Origin: Desulfovibrionaceae bacterium
GTDB taxonomy: Bacteria; Desulfobacterota; Desulfovibrionia; Desulfovibrionales; Desulfovibrionaceae
Length of the DNA: 64,000 nucleotides
Direction: 5' to 3'
Assembly (NCBI GenBank): GCA_019421865.1
Contig: JAHZEL010000007.1
Span: 62,001 to 126,000, forward strand
Position numbers and translations under genes: made by a program. Under the pieces are notes generated by a model. It had not been told where the DNA came from, ran no database searches, and was given only the letters and a program-made list of their open reading frames with translations. This document shows positions 58,989-64,000 of the stretch, piece after piece (position 1 is the stretch's first letter; each line of letters starts with the position of its first letter).

Positions 58989-59864
58989 CTACGACTTTTT
59001 CTCGCTGGAGGAGACAAGCACGCCCGCCAGAGCCAGACCCACGCAGGCCACCTGAGGGAAATTGAGGCGCTCGCCGAGAATCACGTAGGCAAACACCAGC
59101 GTAAACACGGGAATGAGGTTGCCGAACAGGGACACCACGCCGGCTTCCAGGTACCTGAGCGAAAGATTGAGCAGAAGATACGCCACGATGCCCACGCCTA
59201 TGCCCATGTAAAGCAGACCGCAGAGCGCAGGAAGAGACACGGACTGCGGCAGGGAGGAACCGCCGAGGAACGGCGCAAAGGCTATGACGCCGCCGATGGC
59301 CTGAATGGCGGAAATGCTCAGGAACGAGTAGCGACGGGAAATGAAACGCACGCATACGGCATAGCCCGAGGAGGAAAGCACGGCGCCGAACATGAGCAGA
59401 TTGCCGAGCAGCGGATTGGAGGCCTTGGCATCGCCTTCCGCAAACCAGGCGGAACCGGCAACGCCGACGACGGCAAGGAGAATGCCCAAAACCGTTCGAC
59501 GCGTCAGACGTTCCTTCAGGAAAAGCCATGCCGCCACGGCCGTGCAGAGGGGGAAGCACGCCGCAATCACGCCGCCCTGGGAGGCCGTGGTATACTTCAT
59601 GGAAAACGTTTCGCACAGGAAGAAGAGGCACGGCTCAAACATGACCATAAGGAGCAGGAACTTCCAGTCTCCCTTTTCATAGGGTATGTGCCTCCACTTG
59701 GGAAAGAGCGCCAGATAGAAGATGGCGGCAAACGCCACCCGGGCAAAAACCACATGGAGCACGGCAAAGGACTCGAACGCGTACTTCATGGCGATCATGC
59801 CTCCGCCCCACAGCGCATAGCATACGACAAGCAGCATCATGACGGATCTGGTCGAGAACTTCAT
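58989..59864 (-). CDS. EamA/DMT-family exporter
   Basis: A 291-residue inner-membrane protein with ten helices in two EamA repeats: repeat 1 opens near VVCYALWGGGMIAMKYAFESFAVL (split over 14-37), repeat 2 near LLMFGAVLSSSGYAVCVRFISRR. The loop SMKYTTASQGGVIAACFPLCTAV and the end GERLNFPQVACVGLALAGVLV are typical of drug/metabolite transporters that export amino acids or other metabolites. Substrate unknown. It is monocistronic with its own terminator. Confidence 0.9.
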   Translation of the reverse strand: MKFSTRSVMMLLVVCYALWGGGMIAMKYAFESFAVLHVVFARVAFAAIFYLALFPKWRHIPYEKGDWKFLLLMVMFEPCLFFLCETFSMKYTTASQGGVIAACFPLCTAVAAWLFLKERLTRRTVLGILLAVVGVAGSAWFAEGDAKASNPLLGNLLMFGAVLSSSGYAVCVRFISRRYSFLSISAIQAIGGVIAFAPFLGGSSLPQSVSLPALCGLLYMGIGVGIVAYLLLNLSLRYLEAGVVSLFGNLIPVFTLVFAYVILGERLNFPQVACVGLALAGVLVSSSEKKS

Positions 59865-60229
59865 GGAAACCTCCCTGAAAATTTCCCGTCACGATACGCC
59901 GATCACGCAAAAAATCTGACGCAGATGCTACATTTTTCCCTGCCGACTTCTCTCCCGCCGAAAGAACATGCCGAAAAATCCCGGCTCCGTCCCTGCCGGA
60001 AAAGAAAGCATGAAAGAAGACAACGTGAGATAAAGCGCACACTTGCTAAAGGATATGAGTTGGGATAGCTATGACAAATCCTAGAAACTCCGCATCCATA
60101 CCTCAACCGCGCCTCGCTTCGAGCCGTACTCCGTCGTCACTCCGAGACTTCCTTTTCGTAGACAATTTCGCCCGTACACCCCAGGCATACCGTCTGAGGA
60201 AAAAACTTCATGGAATGGGACATACCGTC
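59865..60229. other. 365-base spacer upstream of ugpQ
   Basis: No convincing gene. The stretch lies between the divergent EamA and ugpQ genes and should hold both promoters. An open frame runs through 60071-60229 into ugpQ, but the added residues have no similarity. No clear -35/-10 pair or Pho box was found. Confidence 0.5.
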
Positions 60230-61078
60230 ATGAACAACACCGTTGAACTGCACGCCCGCGCTCCCCAGCCTCTTGTCATCGCCCACCGCGGCGCCAGAGG
60301 CCATGCCCCGGAAAACACCCTCACCTCCGCCGAACTCGGTCACAGCGTCGGTGCCGACCTCTGGGAACTCGACGTCAACTACACCAAGGACTACAAGCTC
60401 GTCGTCGTCCATGACGACACGCTGGTCCGGACCACCAACGTGGAAGAAGTGTATCCCGGCAGAAGCTCCTATCGCGTGTGCGACTTCACGCTGGAAGAAC
60501 TTTCCCGACTGGACGCCGGTTCCTGGTACGAAGGCCGCGATCAGTTCGGCCGCGTGCTCGCCGGAGAAATAAGCGCGGAACGCCTGGCCTCCTTCAAGGG
60601 GCTCCGCATCCCCACGCTGGAAGAGGCGCTTCTCCTCACCAAACGCTTCGACTGGTATGTAAATGTGGAAATAAAAAACCATAAACATCTCATTGGACAT
60701 GATATCGTCACAAAAGATGTGTTAGAGATGATCCGCCGCCTCGACATGGTTGATCAGGTCATCATTTCCTCCTTCCAGCACCGCTACCTGGAAGAATGTC
60801 ACGTTCTGTGCCCTGAAATCGCCACGGGCGCGCTTGTGGAAACGACACGTCCCGAGGATCCTGTAGCGCTCTGCCGCAACCTCGGCGTGAACGCCTATCA
60901 TCCCGACAGGCTCATTCTTGCCCCCGGTGACCTCGAAAACCTGCGCGACGCAGGATTCGCCGTCAACGTGTGGACCGTCAATGACATGGACGAGGCAAGA
61001 GATCTTGTCGCCCACGGCGCAAGCGGCATCATTACAGATTTTCCGGCTGCCTGCCGCTCTGCTCTCGGCAGAGACTAG
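60230..61078 (+). CDS. ugpQ: Glycerophosphodiester phosphodiesterase
   Basis: A 282-residue TIM-barrel enzyme that splits glycerophosphodiesters into glycerol-3-phosphate and an alcohol. Motifs: VIAHRGARGHAPENT with His19, WELDVN with metal ligands Glu47 and Asp49, and VVVHDDTL with His61; FAVNVWTVND near the end is typical. No signal peptide, so it acts in the cytoplasm on imported diesters. The start MNNTVELHARAPQ is the best of several; its ribosome site is weak, and an ATG five codons earlier is possible. ugpB follows 108 bp later. Confidence 0.92.
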   Translation: MNNTVELHARAPQPLVIAHRGARGHAPENTLTSAELGHSVGADLWELDVNYTKDYKLVVVHDDTLVRTTNVEEVYPGRSSYRVCDFTLEELSRLDAGSWYEGRDQFGRVLAGEISAERLASFKGLRIPTLEEALLLTKRFDWYVNVEIKNHKHLIGHDIVTKDVLEMIRRLDMVDQVIISSFQHRYLEECHVLCPEIATGALVETTRPEDPVALCRNLGVNAYHPDRLILAPGDLENLRDAGFAVNVWTVNDMDEARDLVAHGASGIITDFPAACRSALGRD

Positions 61079-61081
61079 CAG

Positions 61082-61120
61082 CCCGGAGCCGTGCCCGGAA
61101 AACCGTTTCCGGGCTCCGGG
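61082..61120 (+). other. Hairpin between ugpQ and ugpB
   Basis: CCCGGAGCC (61082-61090) pairs with GGCTCCGGG (61112-61120), enclosing CCCGGAAA/TTTCCGGG. No T run follows. It may separate or stabilise parts of the ugp transcript rather than stop it. Confidence 0.55.
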
Positions 61121-61186
61121 TATTCCCACTCGGGATTCCCCCGGGAACCCCAACCGGACGAGTCCGTCCGCAAGGCAGGAGAACGT

Positions 61187-62503
61187 ATGCGTTCCTTCCG
61201 TTCCGTGGCCATGCTGGCCATGAGTCTCATGCTTATGGCCGCCCCCGTGCAGGCCAAAACCACCATCACCTTCTGGCATGGTATGGGTGGTGAACTCGGC
61301 GAAATCACCGACAACATCATCAACGACTTCAACGCCTCTCAGGACAAGTATGAAGTCAAGGGTGTCTACAAGGGCAACTACGATGAGGCCATGACCGCCG
61401 CCATCGCCGCCTTCCGCGCCAAGCAGCACCCCAACATCATCCAGATCTTCGAAGTGGGCACCGCCAGCATGATGGCCGCCAAAGGCGCCATCCGCCCCAT
61501 CTGGGAAATCATGGATAACGCGGGCACCCCGCTCGACATGTCCAAGTTCCTGCCTTCCGTGACGAGCTACTACTCCACGAGCGACGGCAAGCTCATCGCC
61601 ATGCCCTTCAACGCCTCCACCACCGTTCTCTACTACAACAAGGACGCGGTGAAGAAGGCCGGCGGCGATCCGGAAAACTTCCCCCGCACCTGGCCTGAAG
61701 TGGCCGATCTGGCCCGCAAGATCAAGGAATCCGGCGCCTGCAAGTACGGCATGACCAGCGGCTGGCAGTCCTGGGTGCAGCTTGAAAGCTTCTCCGCCTG
61801 GCACAACGTTCCCTTCGCCTCCAACCACAACGGCTTCGACGGCCTCGATACCGAGCTGCTCTTCAACGGACCGCTCCAGGTCAAGCACATCGACTTCCTC
61901 TCTCAGCTGAACAAGGAAGGCGTTTCCGTGTACGTGGGCCGCAAGTCCGAAGCCATCAACACCTTCACCGCCGGTGAAGCGGGCATCCTCATGAACTCCT
62001 CCGGTTCCTACGCCGCCGTCAAGGCCGGCGCCAAGTTCAACTGGGGCGTGATGGTTCTGCCCTACTGGCCCGACGTGGAAGGCGCTCCCCAGAATACCGT
62101 CATCGGCGGCGCCGCCATCTGGGCCATGGCCGGTCATTCCAAGGAATCCGAAAACGGCGTGGCCGCTTTCCTGAACTATATGCTCAAGCCTGAAATTCAG
62201 GCCGCCTTCCATCAGGCTACCGGCTATGTGCCCGTTACCCTCGAAGGCTATGAACTCACCAAGCAGCAGGGCTTCTATGACAAGAACCCCGGCACCGACG
62301 TGGCCGTGAAGGCTCTCTCCGACAAGAAGCCCACCATCAATACTCTCGGCCTGCGCCTCGGCAACTTCGTCCAGATCCGCAACATCATCGACGAAGAACT
62401 CGAAGCCGTCTGGGCCGGCAAGAAGACCGCCAAGGAAGCGCTCGACGCCGCTGTGAAGCGCGGCAACAACGAGCTGCGCCGCTTTGAAAAGGCCAATCGC
62501 TAG
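61187..62503 (+). CDS. ugpB: Glycerol-3-phosphate ABC transporter substrate-binding protein
   Basis: A 438-residue periplasmic protein, the same length as E. coli UgpB, with a signal peptide (MRSFRSVAMLAMSLMLMAAP, then VQAK). The mature start TTITFWHGMGGELGEITDNI is highly characteristic, followed by GTASMMAAKGAIRP, PFNASTTVLYYNKDA and the C-terminal RRFEKAN. It binds sn-glycerol-3-phosphate and glycerophosphodiesters, matching the diesterase encoded upstream. AGGAGA precedes the ATG. Confidence 0.95.
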   Translation: MRSFRSVAMLAMSLMLMAAPVQAKTTITFWHGMGGELGEITDNIINDFNASQDKYEVKGVYKGNYDEAMTAAIAAFRAKQHPNIIQIFEVGTASMMAAKGAIRPIWEIMDNAGTPLDMSKFLPSVTSYYSTSDGKLIAMPFNASTTVLYYNKDAVKKAGGDPENFPRTWPEVADLARKIKESGACKYGMTSGWQSWVQLESFSAWHNVPFASNHNGFDGLDTELLFNGPLQVKHIDFLSQLNKEGVSVYVGRKSEAINTFTAGEAGILMNSSGSYAAVKAGAKFNWGVMVLPYWPDVEGAPQNTVIGGAAIWAMAGHSKESENGVAAFLNYMLKPEIQAAFHQATGYVPVTLEGYELTKQQGFYDKNPGTDVAVKALSDKKPTINTLGLRLGNFVQIRNIIDEELEAVWAGKKTAKEALDAAVKRGNNELRRFEKANR

Positions 62504-62563
62504 TCACGCTCATCCGGGAGGGGCGCTGCCCCTCCCCTTACTTGCCTATTAAAGGAGCTTTCA

Positions 62564-63457
62564 ATGCAGGATGAGCGTTACGCGTTCCGGAGCAAGAGGC
62601 ATCTGATACTGCCCATTCTCTTCCTGCTGCCCCAGCTTGTCATCACGGCGGTGTTTTTCTTCTATCCCGCCGGACAGGGCCTGCTGGGGTCGGTATACAT
62701 GGAGGATTCCTTCGGTCTTTCCAAGGAATTCGTGGGACTGGACAACTTCATCGTTCTTTTCTCCGATCCGGGCTATCTGGAAACCCTTTACCTCACCTTC
62801 ATTTTCAGCATCGCCACCATCGCCCTCACCATGAGTGTCTCCCTGCTCATGGCCGTCGTGGCCGATCAGGTTCATGTCGGCGGAACACTCTACAAGTCGA
62901 TGCTCATCATTCCCTACGCCGTAGCCCCGCCTCTCGCCGGTGTGCTGTGGCTCTTTCTGTTCAACCCTTCCGTCGGCGTGCTCTCCACCTTCCTCGACGG
63001 ACTGGGATTTGCCTGGAATCATAAACTCAACGGCAATCAGGCCCTGCTCCTGCTCATCATCTCCGCCTCGTGGAAGCAGATCTCCTACAACTTCCTCTTC
63101 TTCCTTGCAGGACTGCAGGCCATTCCCCGTTCCCTCATAGAAGCGGCCGCCATCGACGGCGCAAGCCCCTGGCAGCGGTTCCGCAACATCATCTTCCCCC
63201 TGCTTTCGCCCACAACCTTCTTCCTGCTGGTGGTCAACACCATCTATACGCTCTTCGAGACCTTCGGCATCGTGCATGCCGTCACCCAGGGCGGTCCGGC
63301 CCGCGCTACGGAAACGCTCATCTACAAGGTCTTCAACGACGGCTTCATCGGACTTGACTTCGGCGGTTCCTCCGCTCAGTCCGTCGTGCTCATGTTCATC
63401 GTCATGATCCTGACGTTCCTCCAGTTCCGCTACGTCGAGCGCAAGGTCAACTACTAG
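62564..63457 (+). CDS. ugpA: Glycerol-3-phosphate ABC transporter permease UgpA
   Basis: A 297-residue permease with six helices. The opening residues RSKRHLILPILFLLPQLVIT and QGLLGSVYMEDSFGLSKEFV match UgpA. The ABC-coupling EAA loop is SLIEAAAIDGASPWQRFRNI. Ending: LMFIVMILTFLQFRYVERK. It forms the channel with UgpE. AAAGGAG precedes the ATG; it lies 60 bp after ugpB. Confidence 0.95.
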   Translation: MQDERYAFRSKRHLILPILFLLPQLVITAVFFFYPAGQGLLGSVYMEDSFGLSKEFVGLDNFIVLFSDPGYLETLYLTFIFSIATIALTMSVSLLMAVVADQVHVGGTLYKSMLIIPYAVAPPLAGVLWLFLFNPSVGVLSTFLDGLGFAWNHKLNGNQALLLLIISASWKQISYNFLFFLAGLQAIPRSLIEAAAIDGASPWQRFRNIIFPLLSPTTFFLLVVNTIYTLFETFGIVHAVTQGGPARATETLIYKVFNDGFIGLDFGGSSAQSVVLMFIVMILTFLQFRYVERKVNY

Positions 63458-63481
63458 CCGCAACAGGAAAAGGGATTCGTT

Positions 63482-64000
63482 ATGGTAGAAAAGAAAGGTC
63501 TGGGAAGAGCGCTGAGTCATGCCGTGCTGCTTTTCGGCGCGGCCGTCGTGCTCTTTCCCCTGTATGTGGCGCTTGTGGCCACCTCGCACAGTTATGACGT
63601 GCTCATCAGCTCCACGCCCCTGTGGTTCGGCGAAGAGCTGATCAAAAACTTCACCACCGTTCTCACGCAGGGCCTCAAGGCCGCAGGCGGCATTCCCGTA
63701 TGGGTCATGATGAGCAACAGCCTCATCATGGCGCTCGGCATAGCCCTCGGCAAGATCGCCATCTCCATCACCGCCGCCTATGCCATCGTGTACTTCCGCT
63801 TCCCGGGGCGCGAACTCTGCTTCGTGCTCATCTTCATCACGCTCATGATGCCCGTGGAAGTGCGCATCGTGCCCACCTTCCAGGTGGCGGCGACACTGAA
63901 CTTCATCGACAGCTATGCCGGCCTCATTCTGCCGCTCATAGCCTCGGCAACGGCCACGTTCCTGTACCGGCAGATGTTCATGACCATTCCGCAGGAACTG
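63482..64000 (+). CDS. ugpE: Glycerol-3-phosphate ABC transporter permease UgpE, N-terminal part
   Basis: The first 173 codons are open to the end of the window: MVEKKGLGRALSHAVLLFGA, then FPLYVALVATSHSYDVLISS, SNSLIMALGIALGKIAISIT, LMMPVEVRIVPTFQVAATLN and the start of the coupling loop (MFMTIPQEL). This matches UgpE, about 280 residues when complete. It starts 24 bases after the ugpA stop. The ATPase gene ugpC is expected beyond the window. Confidence 0.94.
   Translation, partial: MVEKKGLGRALSHAVLLFGAAVVLFPLYVALVATSHSYDVLISSTPLWFGEELIKNFTTVLTQGLKAAGGIPVWVMMSNSLIMALGIALGKIAISITAAYAIVYFRFPGRELCFVLIFITLMMPVEVRIVPTFQVAATLNFIDSYAGLILPLIASATATFLYRQMFMTIPQEL

Noticed and set aside
60722..62212. 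496-codon minus-strand frame opposite ugpQ/ugpB
   Set aside because: No motif or ribosome site, and UgpB on the plus strand matches its family over full length.
1..64000. CRISPR array, tRNA or rRNA gene, insertion sequence or prophage
   Set aside because: No regularly spaced direct repeats, cloverleaf candidates, transposase or integrase frames were recognised by reading. A covariance-model and transposase search would settle it.

Overview
The window is about 64 kb of GC-rich bacterial chromosome, coding almost throughout on both strands. Lipid A genes (lpxD, fabZ, lpxA), a Skp/OmpH chaperone and several exported proteins show a Gram-negative cell. Three features point to an anaerobic Desulfovibrionaceae-type deltaproteobacterium, possibly a gut lineage near Bilophila or Mailhella: abundant TRAP transporters, a TrmD carrying a second SPOUT methyltransferase domain, and an AprA-like flavoprotein. 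This placement is an inference from gene content; no rRNA or other marker is present.

Layout. (1) 1-8054: a nine-gene plus-strand operon with a TRAP transporter, an alkaline-phosphatase-superfamily hydrolase, thioredoxin, thioredoxin reductase, a cysteine-free thioredoxin-fold protein, a divergent trigger factor, a cysteine-synthase homologue without its PLP lysine, and an MFS carrier. (2) 8068-25532: mixed housekeeping and transport genes, including a YgaP-like rhodanese, a glycine riboswitch with a Na+/amino-acid symporter, valS, a BPL_N-like protein, a membrane-anchored HTH regulator, a hairpin-dense non-coding stretch, a VIT-family metal transporter, fhs, a TauE-type permease, a second symporter, queH, tatA, an ACT protein, a HAD phosphatase and a DksA-type factor. 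(3) 25547-28806: an NFACT protein, an AI-2E-type permease and pncC. (4) 28810-39104: glucan metabolism, with glucokinase, a debranching enzyme, a GT4 glucan synthase-like protein, a GH57 enzyme and a 1426-residue glycogen synthase-phosphorylase fusion. (5) 39309-45563: an exported nitroreductase-like protein, then khpA-rimM-trmD-rplS-rnhB-yraN-rsmI and smpB. (6) 45832-54761, minus strand: an iron alcohol dehydrogenase, a Crp/Fnr regulator, then an AprA/fumarate-reductase-like flavoprotein, an Fe-S flavoprotein and a TRAP transporter. (7) 55039-58801, minus strand: a shikimate-kinase-like protein, ompH, lpxD, fabZ and lpxA. (8) 58989-64000: an EamA exporter and the ugpQ-ugpB-ugpA-ugpE glycerol-phosphate operon, cut by the right edge.

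Two gene sets look least described. The first is the left-edge operon, where four proteins keep well-known folds but lack or replace the usual functional residues. The second is the flavoprotein/Fe-S/TRAP module under an adjacent Crp/Fnr-type gene, which looks like an import-and-reduce system for an unidentified organic compound. The glycogen synthase-phosphorylase fusion and the array of about ten perfect inverted repeats at 15848-16150 also deserve attention. No rRNA, tRNA, insertion sequence, prophage or CRISPR array was recognised.
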